64,000 bases of DNA. It comes from Stromatinia cepivora. Its lineage: Eukaryota > Ascomycota > Leotiomycetes > Helotiales > Sclerotiniaceae. The stretch is from positions 124,001-188,000 of the forward strand of contig RCTD01000021.1 of the NCBI GenBank assembly GCA_014898415.1. Direction: 5' to 3'. Within the stretch, counting starts at the first letter, position 1; the number at the start of each line of letters is the position of its first letter. The translations under genes and the position numbers were made by a program. Positions 23,221 to 35,439 of the stretch are shown here, in pieces. The notes below the pieces were generated by a model. That model ran no database searches and was not told where the DNA came from. It saw only the letters and a list, made by a program, of their open reading frames with translations.

Positions 23221-26200
23221 ATGTACTGGCCGATTGGAGCTCCTCGAATATATGCAGCAAGCAGCAGTGCCGCATCTAAAGATCGTATTACTCAAACGGA
23301 TGATGACATCGAGTCGCGCGAACCTACAGAAGGCAGCGGATCTCTCATAAATGCGCTAGATGATGACGCCGAGGATAAAGTTGATGATGATCAAGAGTTA
23401 ACCTCTGGTTTATCGACACCCATAACGCCTATCACTCCGGGCATAAAGCCAGTCGAACACGACACTCACATTCGACCGTGGAATAGGTCGTCCCTCACAG
23501 ATCCATCTTATTTCCCTTCGAGTCGGCCAGAACATGACCCACTGTTGGCACTGAGAATATCTCGAAGTGGCCATCTTTTCGCGGTTATAACATCTACCTC
23601 CTTGACAATATGGCAGACAAAGGTACTTTTGATCCGGAACACTACGGGCTTGCGGTTGACGGTTGCTAATATTCTCTTCTAGCCTACTGCTATATTGGCC
23701 GTTGTCGTTCGGTCTTCCAAATCCCTTGCTTCATACGGACCGAATGTTTCCCTCCTCCTCCGACCCGACTCTATGATATTCGTCGTTCAGACAACAAAAG
23801 GTTTCCTTATAACTTACACTTTAGCCACAGATCCCGATTCCAGATTATTCAAGCCACACTTTGATAATCACACAAATCGCAGGCAGAGTAATTTTAGTGG
23901 CCACAGAAGTCAGGGCGGTGATAGGATCCTTTGGGGTCCAGGCGAGGGAGGTGGTGTAAGGGATGTGAGCGTGAAGTTTCGGATGGTCATTAAGGTTGAC
24001 GCGGGTATCGGCAATGCTTTAGCATTGGATGATGAATTGGTCGTCGCAACAAGAAAGCCGGGCGCAGTACAGTGCATCAGATGGACTCCAGACAGTACAG
24101 GCTACCAAACGAGTACAGAACTCTTTAGCCGGATGGAATGGCTAGCTAAGAAAGTCAGTGTAACGGAAATGGTTTATGATAGACCGATGAACCTTTTTAC
24201 TTGGACTACTAGTGATGGTAGGGCATATGCAGTACAGCGTCAGACCCGGCACAAGGATTCGGACGGGCGCCGGAAATTATTCAGAGGCTATTGCTTTCAT
24301 ATACCTACCAATGAAGGCAACCATGCAATCAAATCAGCTATTAACGCTAGATTCTCCCTTATTGCTGTTGGCTGTAATGATGGCACCGTACAGGTCTACA
24401 ACGCCAAGGATTATGTCGGAAATGTACCGCCTTCACATGTTCATCGTCTGTCGGTTTCCCGACAATCCTCTGGTCGGTTGACTTGTCTAAGCTATTCTCC
24501 AGACGGATACAGCCTTTTTGCAGGATATGAAAATGGCTGGGCAATGTGGAGTGTGTTTGGCAAACCAGGAGCAAACAGCTTTGGATCAGACCGAAGAATA
24601 TGCGAAGAGAATAACGAAACCTGGCTTGTTGGTGTCAAAGAAGCCGTCTGGCTTGGTGGTGGGACCGAGATCCTTCTTATTAGCCAACAAGACAATCGGC
24701 TATGGACTTTAGAAATGGCGCGCAGTGCTATTACTGGATGCTATGCCTCTGCAAATATATCTCGCACGTTACTTCAAACCACCTCGAGTATAATGGTTTA
24801 CCGAGGTTATGATATGCCTGATCTCACTACCATATCAGCTGAATCTTCTTTGTGGCACAACGCTCAAATCCCTTCCAGTTATCTGGTGGATCAATGGCCC
24901 ATTCGTTGTTCAATTATATCGTCCGATGGTCGATATGTTGCAGTAGCAGGCCGACGTGGTCTTGCCCATTACAGCGTCAACAGTGGTCGATGGAAGACTT
25001 TCGTCAATGAAAATATGGAGAACGAATTCCAGGTACGAGGAGGTATGTGTTGGCATCAGCACATTCTAGTGGCTGCTGTGGAAGCTGGGGAATCTTTCGA
25101 GTTGCGTTTATTCTCACGCGAGGCTCCTCTCGACAACACTGCCATGTTACATGTTGAATACCTACCAGCACCGGTGGTTCTCATTGCTCCATCTGGAGAA
25201 GACTCTCTACTTGTCTATACGTACGACAATTTACTGTATCATTACATATATGCAACAACAAATGGTGTAGTGAAGCTTGTGCAGGTTGGACAGATAGCTT
25301 TTCATGGCATTGTTCGATCACCAGCTAGAGTGAGAGGTCTAAGTTGGATTTTGCCAGATGAACAAATAATAGAGGGGGACCCCTCACAAGATGTGGCTGT
25401 CGCAACTGTCCTCTTCTTGGTTGATGGCAAACTTGTTTTACTGCAGCCGTCACTCAATGATGAACGCAAACTTAAATACGACATGCGAGTTATTGCACAA
25501 AATATTGAATTCTATGCTCTTATGAGAGATCAACCTTTAGCTAATCCACCTAGAAATACCGAGTCTACGGAGGAATTGGGGGATCATGGGCAAGGGAATG
25601 GATTGCGAGACGCTCTTTGGTTCTTTGAAGGAAATGAGATCAAAGTATGGCCCGAGGTTCAGGATGTCCTTCGCTCAGCTCCATCGGAGTTAGGCCGTGA
25701 ACTTCCGTCCACAGTCTCCATTCCAATTGATTTCTACCCTCTATCAGTTCTACTTGGCAAAGGTATTCTCCTTGGCCTCGAATCTGATCTAGTTCAGCGT
25801 CGCGATGTGAATTTTGCCTTTTTCAAATTCACCATAAGGGTATGTGAGCATGATGACAACATAAGTAAGATCTGCGTTAACATATAATCTAGACTCATCT
25901 GTTTATCCCACAAGTTCTACGTTTCCACTTATCTCGATTCGATTCTTCAGCAGCTTTACATCTAGCTCATCAGTATCAAAAACTTGAGTACTTTGCGCAC
26001 TCACTCGAAATTTTATTACATAATGTTCTCGACGAGGAAGTAGATACGCCGCCGTCACCTGAGGCAGCTTTACTACCGGGCGTGTTATCGTTTTTATCCT
26101 CGTTCCCTCAATACCTGGATATCGTTGTTCAATGTACTCGTAAAACGGAAGTGAGGTCATGGCGGACGCTATTCACATATCTACCACCACCACAAGAGCT

Positions 26201-26600
26201 ATTCGAAGAATCATTACAAAGAGGATCTTTGAAGACAGCGGGTGGATACTTGCTTATCCTTCATACTTTCGAAGAATTGAGTTCAAGCTCAGAACAACTC
26301 GTTCGTTTGCTTTCTCGTGCAAAAGACGAAGAGGATTGGGAATTGTGTAAAGAACTCGCACGGTTTTTAACAGCTCTTGATGAAACTGGCGCTACATTAA
26401 TGGAGGCTTTGGAGATGGTCAGCCTCAGAAGCCCTAAAAATGACCGTGAAGCCACGAGTTTTATGTTTGAAGGTACAAAATTAAAGGTGCCTCGCCTAAT
26501 CAAAGAAGCTGATGTTAATGGAAATGACGGTTATGGAGATTCCAGTTCGGGAATGTCTCAGGGGAGCAGTGAGCCGGACTATTTTTCCACCAACCACTAG
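23221..26600 (+). CDS. RIC1: Ric1, subunit of the Ric1-Rgp1 Golgi Rab exchange factor
   Basis: Exons 23221-23622, 23683-25839 and 25893-26600 give 1088 residues. Ric1 with Rgp1 activates Ypt6/Rab6 on Golgi membranes. The start MYWPIGAPRIYA is the family signature. An acidic linker (about residues 25-70) interrupts the first WD-like blade. Then come SGHLFAVITSTSLTIWQTKPTAIL, ARFSLIAVGCNDGTVQVYN and LTCLSYSPDGYSLFAGYENGWAMWSVFG (beta-propeller blades). The C-terminal Ric1 domain (about residues 800-1000) contains FFKFTIR, LFIPQVLRFHLSR and LAHQYQKLEYFAHSLEILLHNVLDEEVD, then PEAALLPGVLSFL...YLDIVVQCTRKTEVRSWRTLF. The introns are 60 and 53 bp. The length is normal for the family. The C-terminus is Ser/Gly-rich. 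Confidence 0.95.
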
Positions 26601-27169
26601 GTCATTAGTGAGTAAGTTTTGGTGATTGGCATTTCAAAGGTGTTTGGAAGGCGTTTTAGGCAAGGCTCATACTTGAATAAAACGATGAGCGTCATGGTTT
26701 GCATGACATTATGGCTTCAGGCGGTTTAGTACTTCAGAATATCGCGGCAACATTATACTATACCTAGCAACTATAGACAAGCTTATCTAATCGGGTTACT
26801 GATATGAATGCCGTGTATGCACTTGGTAGAAATGACTGAGACATACTAATTAGATCGCGTAAACTGCAGTTAACGAAAATTATGTCTCGAATGCAATAAT
26901 TGGATCGAAACCATTGAAGGTTAAAAACATTAATATAGTTCTTAATATTGTGATGTCCGTTTATACCTGGCTAAAGGGAAGAGCCACAGGAGTCATGCTG
27001 TAGCGAGCAGGCTAGCTCCACTAGCGCTTTCCCTCGATAAGAGCTACCTTGAAGCTTGAATCAACAGACCAATCCTGAGTATAACCAACAACCACGAAAC
27101 TACTAAGACACAACATACTCTCGCTCCACAACATTTTGATACCCCAAGGAGCTGAGTAGTAAGTTCATC
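26601..27169. other. Intergenic, RIC1 to VMA13
   Basis: 569 bp of 3' flank and promoter. No ORF, RNA gene or repeat is seen apart from a short antisense shadow ORF at 27044-27277. Confidence 0.55.
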
Positions 27170-28716
27170 ATGTCTCTCGATCCACCCACCTACCTTTATT
27201 CGTTGATGAACAACATCCGCCAACGTCCAATACCCTGGGATGGCGCGGTACGAGCTGGCACAATCACCGATGATCAATTAAGCAAGATTCGAGCTGTCGA
27301 TAAAGTAAGAAAGGAACAAAGAAAGGAGATTGTAGAAAAAGATCCGGATGCGTATAAAAAGCTTTTTGTTGGTTCGGAAGGAGAATCAAGCGTTTTGGAA
27401 TCGGCGACGAGAGCAAAGCGCCCAGATGTTGTTCAGTATATTTTGGTCTTGTTGGGCGATTTACTCGATGGTATTATATCTGCCACTCAAAGATAACTAT
27501 ATGAATACTGACAGAGACTGAATAGGTATTCCAACGTTATCAAAGACTCTTTCAGAACACGATGATCCATACAGACCCTTCCTCCCACTACTGGCTCAAT
27601 CCCCTGAACTTGAAAGCCCCATACCCTTACTCACCTCTACGGTTCTCACAAGCATAATCTCTGGCTCCAAAGATACATCTCAAAATGCCTTGGAGGCAAT
27701 GCCAAAACTGCTGCACTATTTATCAACATTGGCAAAGAGCTCTGATGGCGGGTTACAAGATATAGCAGTTTTAGAATACTCATCATTGTTACAAGGCAAG
27801 AAGTCAAGAGAGCTATTCTGGAATCAGAGGTCTGATACAATCGAACCTTTAATTACAATCCTTAAATCAGCTGCAGGCGTTACCAATGGCGACTCGGAAT
27901 CAACATTGTGGAGTGGTGCTGCAACTATTCGAAGTGGACCAGAAGGAACATTAGGCGGCGGAGTTGGTCTGCAGTTGCTCTACCATGTACTACTAGTTTT
28001 GTGGCAGTTGAGCTTTGAGGGTGCTGCCATTGGTGAGGGACTTGAGGAGTAAGTATTGGCTATTGAGTGATCCGTAATAACACAACTAACTAATTCATAG
28101 CGAGTACGATATTATTCCACTTTATACGCAACTTTTGAGACTATCACCAAAAGAAAAGACAACTCGATTGTTAATATCTTCTCTATACAACCTGCTTTCT
28201 TCGAATCAGAGTTCATTACTCCCCGTGGCGGTCTTCGCTCGTCTCCCAGCTCTTCTACAAAATCTGAATGGACGCCATCTCACAGACGAAGATCTTTTGG
28301 AGGATCTCAAGAAACTGAGCGAAATGTTAGACGAGCACACAAAGACTCAAACTACTTTCGATGAGTATGCTGCAGAGGTGCATTCTGGTCATCTCCGTTG
28401 GTCACCACCCCATCGAAATCAAATATTTTGGACTGAGAACGCTCGCAAAATCCTCGATTATGAGCAAGGAGAGCTATGTAAGAAGCTTGCTGAGATTATG
28501 AGTAAGCCTTGGGAAAACGACAAGCAAGTTCTTGCTATTGCATGCAATGATGTAGGGTACTTGGTCAAAGAAGTTCCGGAAAAGAGGTATCAATTAGAAA
28601 AACTGGGTCTCAAGACCAGAGTTATGGAATTGATGACGGAGCCTGATGAGACAGTGAGATGGGAGAGTTTAAATGCTCTTTCGGGATGGTTGAGATACAG
28701 TTTCGAGACGAAGTAA
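27170..28716 (+). CDS. VMA13: V-type proton ATPase subunit H (Vma13)
   Basis: Exons 27170-27470, 27526-28048 and 28101-28716 give 479 residues. Subunit H is a peripheral V1 subunit that links V1 to V0 and silences free V1; it acts on vacuole and endosome membranes. In order: MSLDPPTYLYSLMNNIRQRPIPWDG; an armadillo/HEAT-like helical N-domain with LLHYLSTLAKS and LEYSSLLQGKKSRELFW; GGVGLQLLYHVLLVLWQLSFE; EYDIIPLYTQLLRLSPKEKTTRL; and the C-domain HSGHLRWSPPHRNQIFWTENA followed by VLAIACNDVGYLVKEVPEKR, the most conserved block. The length equals the yeast protein. Introns of 55 and 52 bp are fixed by phases 1 and 2 that restore IPTLSKTL and LEDEYDII. Confidence 0.95.
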
Positions 28717-29145
28717 AGGATTGCGTTGATATTGTTGATTATGGCCATGGATAAGTTGTATTATTGAGAGGCTAGAAGCCTCATGAGAGAAGCTGCATCT
28801 TCAACCGTTTGCAACCGATCAAACTCCCAGCAAAGGATCGATTGTGTCGATGCGCAGATGTTCAATTAGTGTAGAAACAATGATGAGGATTTTTTATATC
28901 AATCCTACAAAAGTGCCGGTACCTATGTATAGTATAGTGACTATAGGCCGTCAATACCCCGCGATCCCCCCGTAAATGCCTGTAATGCTCACATTTTATA
29001 GGTCTGTACCCCGCGAAGAACCCCCACTTTCATAGGCCATAGTGAGCCGACTCCGGGCTGGCCTTTATCCTTAATCCAATGCCAACACAAGCCTCCCGTA
29101 CTTTTTCAACAATTTAAATTTTTGATAACAATCAATTGACACAAA
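28717..29145. other. Intergenic, VMA13 to GCV1
   Basis: 429 bp of 3' flank and promoter. A repeated CCCCGCGA motif occurs twice (about 28957 and 29008); it may be a stress-element-like site, but no function is shown. Confidence 0.4.
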
Positions 29146-30573
29146 ATGAGACAATTCAAAGCTGCCACTGGTATTTGTGATGCTATATTCATCAATCGCA
29201 CAGTACCAAGATGCTCCCGTCAACTTTCAACAGCTCTCCGACGACAAACCTCCACTGCGACCTCTCCCTTATCACTCAAGACCACTGCTCGATTCCCAAC
29301 ATCTGCCGTAGCGATAAGACAGCAGAAGTCTATTCGTCATACTTCATCGTCCTCGCCATCATCTACAGAACTCCGTAAAACCCCTCTCTACGATCTGCAT
29401 ATTGCCAATGGTGGAAAGATGGTTCCGTTTGGTGGCTTCCACATGCCAGTCCAATACTCCGGACTCTCTGTGAGCGCCTCGCATCATTTCACGAGGGAGC
29501 ATGCCAGTCTTTTCGATGTGAGTCATATGGTTCAACACCGATTTGAGGGTCCAGGAGCAACCGCCTTTTTACAGAGGATTACACCAGCCAGTATTGCGAA
29601 TTTAACCTTACATCAGGGAGGGTTGAGTTGTTTGTTGCATCCTGGGACTGGAGGAATTGTGGATGATACTATTATTACGAGACTGGGCCCGGAACTATTT
29701 TATGTGGTTACAAATGCAGGATGTAGGGAAAAGGATTTGAAATACTTAGGAGAGGAGTTGGAGGCGTTTACAAAGGAAGGAGGAGAGAAGGTTGGGTGGG
29801 AGGTGCTTGATGGGTGGGGTTTGGTGGCGCTTCAGGGGCCGGAGAGTGAGGGGATTTTGAAAGAGGTTTTGGTTGAGGAGTCAGGTGAGGGGGATCTTAA
29901 GGATTTTTTGTTTGGTCAGTCGAGGTTTATGAAGATTCGATTGGTCGATGGGACGATATCTGGGAATTTGTTGGTTAGTAGAGGTGGATATACGGGAGAA
30001 GATGGATTCGAGATATCTATACCAGAGAGTGAGACGGTGAAGGTTACCGAATCGTTATTGAAGAGTGCCGGCGAGGAAAAGCTACAATTGGCTGGGCTGG
30101 GTGCGAGAGATAGTCTGAGATTGGAGGCGGGTATGTGTTTATATGGTCACGATTTAGATGATACGACTACGCCTGTAGAAGCAGCTCTAGGATGGGTAGT
30201 AGGAAAAGAGAGGAGAACAGAAGGGGGCTTTCACGGTGCTGAAGTTATTCTTAAGCAACTCACCCCGAAAAGTAAAGGGGGAAGTGGAGTAGAAAGAAGA
30301 AGAATCGGCCTGATAGTCGAAGGAGCACCAGCTCGCGAGGGTGCGGATATTGTCAATGATAAGGGAGAAAAAATCGGGAATATCACAAGTGGATGTCCCA
30401 GTCCGACATTGGGCAAGAATGTCGCGATGGGCTATATTAAGGATGGATTTCATAAGGCAGGTACAGATGTGAGCGTCGTGGTGAGAGGCAAAGAGAGGAG
30501 GGCAAAGGTTACTAAGATGCCTTTTGTACCGTCGAAGTACTGGAAAGGAACTAGTGGGACTGCTCCTGCTTGA
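29146..30573 (+). CDS. GCV1: Aminomethyltransferase, glycine cleavage system T protein
   Basis: Single-exon gene of 475 residues. T protein moves the methylene of the H-protein-bound aminomethyl group to tetrahydrofolate and releases ammonia, in the mitochondrial matrix. Residues 1-70 form a typical presequence (Arg, Ser, Thr, Gln; almost no acids). The catalytic part starts at KTPLYDLHIANGGKMVPFGGF and continues with FDVSHMVQHRFEGP and GGIVDDTIITR, whose Asp matches the folate-binding Asp. GGYTGEDGFEIS lies at about residue 279 and LGARDSLRLEAGMCLYGHDLDD at about 318. The C-terminal barrel (RRIGLIVEGAPAREGADI, ITSGCPSPTLGKNVAMGYI) is complete. The absence of introns contrasts with most genes in this window. 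Length and ends are normal. Confidence 0.97.
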   Translation: MRQFKAATGICDAIFINRTVPRCSRQLSTALRRQTSTATSPLSLKTTARFPTSAVAIRQQKSIRHTSSSSPSSTELRKTPLYDLHIANGGKMVPFGGFHMPVQYSGLSVSASHHFTREHASLFDVSHMVQHRFEGPGATAFLQRITPASIANLTLHQGGLSCLLHPGTGGIVDDTIITRLGPELFYVVTNAGCREKDLKYLGEELEAFTKEGGEKVGWEVLDGWGLVALQGPESEGILKEVLVEESGEGDLKDFLFGQSRFMKIRLVDGTISGNLLVSRGGYTGEDGFEISIPESETVKVTESLLKSAGEEKLQLAGLGARDSLRLEAGMCLYGHDLDDTTTPVEAALGWVVGKERRTEGGFHGAEVILKQLTPKSKGGSGVERRRIGLIVEGAPAREGADIVNDKGEKIGNITSGCPSPTLGKNVAMGYIKDGFHKAGTDVSVVVRGKERRAKVTKMPFVPSKYWKGTSGTAPA

Positions 30574-33500
30574 TAGATGGATTAATTTGGTTATGGGAGA
30601 GTGGAGTGGTGAATGAAAAGAAAGGGCGGCGATGAGAAATTCAACATTTGCAACCGGGGCTTGGGAATGGCATGTGATAAGGCGTTTTTAGACAGCATAC
30701 TAGCATGCATAATACAATTCAACGAAAGCTATGGAGTTAAATGACAATGATTCAGATGGCATTTTACAAATCTATATTGAAGGACTGCTAAGTTGTGGAG
30801 TTGTGCTTGGTGGCATGAGTACACGCGTGAGTCTTCCTCTTTTATTGATTATGTTTTGATAGAAGCATGGTTTTGGTTTTGGTCTAAGAGCGAGAGGAAG
30901 AGTCGACAATAACCTTGTGGGAACCTTCCCGACGCGGAATATATGTATGTATTTCCCAATATTTATGTTGAGCGTTTCTTCGACAAGTCTTTTAAAGACA
31001 CTCTGACAGATGGACACTTAGATTGTGTATTTTCATGATTCCATTGTGTCGGTTAGTATGTATATCCCTCGCAAGATAGAGATTCCGGCCAGACAGACAA
31101 TGCGAATCTTCTAGCTTGAATATCTAGAAAATGCACATATGATATGGTTTCTTTCATCGTCGGTTGTTTTGAAAACTCTCAGATGCTTCGAATCAAAATT
31201 CTTCCAAAAGTTACTCGCGATGGTTGGCGGAGGTTGCGGAGCACTAATATGAGTGAATGCGATATCTTGTGCGCGCCTCGGATTCAATTATCACTGAACA
31301 AATCATAAGTGAGACCTTTGTCTTGATCAATGGGGCCGTTCTATTTATTGACAGCCCTTTTTCTTCTACCGCCGAACTCTGTCCGGGGAATATCTATGGT
31401 AAGGGCGTTATTTCTTCTTCTTTTCTATTTCACTGCGAAAATAAATGAAGTCCATCAAAATATTTGTGTGTGAAAGGAAAGGGAAAGGAAAGAGGAGAGG
31501 AGAGCAAGCCGTGAAGAGGAGTAAAGTTACAGCCAAGTGGTTGGGCGATTGTATCTGGAGCAGAGGTGTTCGGGGCGTGAAAAAGAGGTTCGGGGTCACT
31601 CGTCATAGAGAGCGGCCCCATCAAAAGGTATTTTGTTGATAGATGTTCTTCAAAACCACTGCAGCGGGGTTTCCGCTGGCAGCGTTACTTCGCGTCTCCT
31701 AAATGTCTTTACGCGGTTGGTTCGTTCGAAAAGCGGCCATTGACACAAATTGACGGGCTAACAGTGCTCGAAATCTTACCGGCGAATGGTCATTCTGCCA
31801 GACTATTGGTGTAGCTGTTTGTGGTGAGCTTCTTGAAGCTCGCTATGCTACATCAACGAGCACGTTCAAAAGCTTGCTGGAGTAAAGATCATCTCGTACG
31901 TATCCTTACCTCTTATCCCGCGTGGATCATCCTCTGGACTCTACCTTGTATCATGGAAACCGGACTACTTGACTTTAAGGAACTCTTATGCCATTGAAAG
32001 AAACGGTATGCACGGTGTGCTAGGCCTTTCCGGGTTTCTGGCCGCAGCAATGGGTTTGATATTGGCAAGTCTTTTGGCCATAACAATTGCTTAACAAAGA
32101 GACTGCTCCGTGTTACCTTTTCAAAGCTATTGATGCTATCATCGACTTCGTCCGGAGGGTTGGCCGTTTTGCGTCGCACACTTTGAAGCCCATAAATGAA
32201 TCAGATGACCAACACGACCTGAGGAAAGTGAGGATCTCAGCTATGTTGTCCAAGGGAAACAATGTGGATCTTGCAAAATACTTCCAAGGTGTTATCGACG
32301 GAGCCAAAGCCATTGACAGATGCAAAGGCGTCTATCTAAGTATCGAGATCATGTTGCAGGTGAACTTCAAATCGGCATCATATTGGGCTGAGTCCTTGGC
32401 GTGAAAGGAAATATCATCTTCAATAAGCTCTAGTGTACTTTCCGTTATCATCCTCAACGAGATAGCTGTGAGTCCAGGAAATATAGGTCCCCTATGTCCT
32501 GGGTGAGTGGGCCACTCATCCGGCCGAGAATAACCCGACCCCAAACTTTTTGCTGTGGATCATTCGATGCAGGGTCGTGGCTCCAGGGGCGCATGATACT
32601 AGTGAATGAACGGCAGCCGTTGTGGTGAGAATACGCGGAGCGACTACTGGTCCTTCGAAAACCGATTGACCGTCATTTCGTTAACATTTTCGAAAGCTGT
32701 AATTATTGCCTACCGTCAAGTAAAAGAGATAAGTCTTTGCTCTGAGTTGAAGTCAATTGGGTGTACAGACTGCTCTAAGCGAACGATCCCGTAACATCAA
32801 TATTATACCATGTCATATAACTCAGGAATCTGATCAATGGGTACCGATGATGTAGATATTATAATAAACAATCCAGCAGATTGATAAGCCGTTTACTAGG
32901 AATACCGATGGCAAATATACCTAGTAGCTCGTTGCCAATTTGCGTCAAATTACGTAACTTGCAAAATCTTTTCGAAGCTACTCTACTCTAGCCTTCTTAT
33001 TTTCATATCCGATCAAGGGGCTCTGATCTAAAAGGGGTTGAACACATTGAAATAAAATCACTGTAAATGGATTTTAGTTCCGGAAATACTTAATTCTGTA
33101 AAAATGTATGAATTGAAATACTTCAATGTTATTTTGGTTGATAATGGTAGGCATTTTATATCTTCGTGGAGGGTTCAATTCAATGTGCACCGCTCTTGAG
33201 TAGAGGGGAGGGATGAACGCCAAGTGCACGATTCCGAAGCTGTGCCATGAATTGGGCTTCTGCCAATTTATATATGGATACTACCATATTTCTCCCGTAC
33301 CGGTTCCCCACACTCTTCATTGATCCCCGGTTTCGGCGCAGTAGCTTGCTAAAATATACGGGATTGCCCCGGAAAAATGGCGCTGCGGCGGGGAGGAAGA
33401 ATTACTTTCGGAAAGTGCCCCAGATTAGCAGTCTGACTCTGCACCATATGCCACGTTGTCTTCTTCAAGTTCTTTTGTCAATCTGCTGATGTTCGCTTGC

Positions 33501-33822
33501 ATTCGCTTGGGACTTGAGTTCGTCTAATTAGGAGTCTTTACCGATTTGGATAGAATCAGCATCCATCCTGGTGATTTTGTACATAATAGCGCCTTCCAAG
33601 GTTGTATTTGATTATAATACGCTACTACTTAATGTAAAACCTTAATTTAGGGTACTTGGCCTTAACTCTTTAGGAGCCATTATATAATCTACTTAAAAAA
33701 AATTAATATTTTACTCAAGACTCATATTGTAAACAAGTATCACGGACAAATATCCATACCTTCATCTCCACGGCTTGCAATTTCTCTAGTTTTGAATATA
33801 GTTCTCTAGGAAAACGGGAGCA
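30574..33822. other. 3.2-kb region without a clear gene
   Basis: Between GCV1 and the permease. ORFs at 30772-31017, 31445-31639 and 33247-33489 have no recognisable product. 31900-32600 contains overlapping ORFs on both strands, one of which (32087-32404) looks most protein-like and is listed separately. From about 32800 to 33720 the DNA is AT-rich intergenic. No RNA gene or repeat was found. Confidence 0.45.
32087..32404 (+). other. Possible remnant or exon of an unrecognised gene
   Basis: A 105-codon frame without introns has an amphipathic, protein-like composition (IDAIIDFVRRVGRFASH, DLAKYFQGVIDGAKAIDRC). Flanking frames are closed within a few codons and no convincing start or splice sites extend it. 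I do not recognise it. It could be a decayed gene or chance. Confidence 0.2.
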
Positions 33823-35439
33823 ATGCACGACGAATTCGAATCCTCTCGCCATGCTGCAATGTCGGGGTATGACAGCAAAAGCCACCAAAGTGCAGAAAAT
33901 CATGATTTGAATCATGATGCGGTCTTTGGTGAGATAAATGAGGATGGGCCAAATTATCGAGCTGTAAGTACAGGAAGACCTACGAAACTGCATGTTTGCT
34001 AATGATCACAGGTTGGACGATTGGGTGCAACTGTCCTAATGCTCAAGACCAATCTCGGTCTTGGTGTACTTTCAATCCCAGCTGTCTTCGACACGTTGGG
34101 TATGATTCCTGGTATCATCTGTATCATCGCAATGGCTACTATTACGGGCTGGTCACAGTACATGATTGGAGTATTCAAGCGACTACATCCTGAAGTCTAT
34201 GGTATTGAGGATGCTGGTGGAATGATTTTTGGAAATGTTGCTAAGGAGCTCATTGGTGCTGGATTCTTTGTTTGTGAGAGATTCCCTTTGATCATACAAA
34301 TGTGCTTGATTCTGATTTTATTGATCTAGTCTGGATTTTCGTCTCGGCTTCAGGAATGCTTAGTGTTTCGATCGCCTTGAATGCGTTATCGACCCATGCT
34401 ACTTGTACCGCTGTGTTTGTAGCTGTCGCTGCCATAGTTGCCTACATTTTGGCCAGTATCCAAACACTGGGTAAAATCACCTGGCTCGCATGGATTGGAG
34501 TTGCTGGCATTATCACTTCTAGTAAGCCAATCAGTCGTCATTCTCATAAAATTGACTAACACCTGCAAGTTCTTACTCTTACAATCGCTGTTGGCGTTCA
34601 AGGGAAACCTACCGATGCCCCTGTTACAGCCGGCCCTTACAAGTCCGATTTTAAACTTTTTGGGTCTCCATCATTTACTGATGCTATATCCGCCTGTGGT
34701 TCGCTTGTTTTTGCTTATGCGGGAACACCCGGTTACTTCAATATTCATTCGGAAATGCGTGATCCAAGAGGTTACGCTCGTTCGGTGTTTGTAAGTCAAG
34801 GACTTATTACTGCAATCTACATTGCAATCGGTATCGTCGTCTATTACTTTTGCGGATCATATGTAGCGTCACCCGCCCTTGGCTCCGCAGGTCTCGTTAT
34901 GAAGAAAGTCTGTTACGGCCTTGCTCTCCCTGGTCTCTTGGTTAGCACCATCTTGCTCTCTCATGTAAGTATCGTTAAATCTCTCGTCTCGCCATCTTCT
35001 CTAATACATCCCACAGCTTCCAGCCAAATTCCTCTTCCTTCGTATCCTCCGTGGATCCAAGCATCTTACCTCCAACTCCAAAACCCATTGGATCGTCTGG
35101 CTCAGCTGTACAGCCACAGTTATCATCTGCGCCTACGTAATTGCCAGCGCTATCCCCATCTTCGGTGGTCTTATCTCCCTCATTGGTGCTCTTTTCGGTA
35201 CCTTTTTCAATTTCCAACCTTTTGGTGTCATGTGGCTATACGACAATTGGAGTTTAGGAAAAATTCATAGATCGTCTAGGTGGATCTTCATGGCTTCTTG
35301 GAGTATTTTTGTCATTGTTATTGGAATGTTTTTGATGGTTGCTGGTACCTACGGTTCTATCGTTGCAATTATCGCCTCGTATGAGAAAGCAGGGGGATCG
35401 AAACCTTTCACCTGCGCAGACAACTCAAATTCTGTTTGA
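33823..35439 (+). CDS. Amino acid transporter of the AAAP (Aa_trans) family, MTR-like
   Basis: Five exons: 33823-33963, 34012-34273, 34330-34521, 34570-34964 and 35017-35439, giving 470 residues. The protein is a multi-pass (about 11 segments) permease resembling the Neurospora neutral amino acid permease MTR. A ~47-residue hydrophilic N-terminus is followed by RLGATVLMLKTNLGLGVLSIPAVFDTLGMIPGI, the family's first helix. Next come GWSQYMIGVFKRLHPEVYGIEDAGGMIFG and FWIFVSASGMLSVSIALNALS. FAYAGTPGYFNIHSEMRDPRGYARSVF is the conserved AYxGxxxxxxIxxEMxDPxxF motif, and GTFFNFQPFGVMWLYDN follows near the C-terminus. Each intron is 48-56 bp, and each join restores a conserved stretch. The substrate range cannot be fixed from sequence. 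Confidence 0.93.
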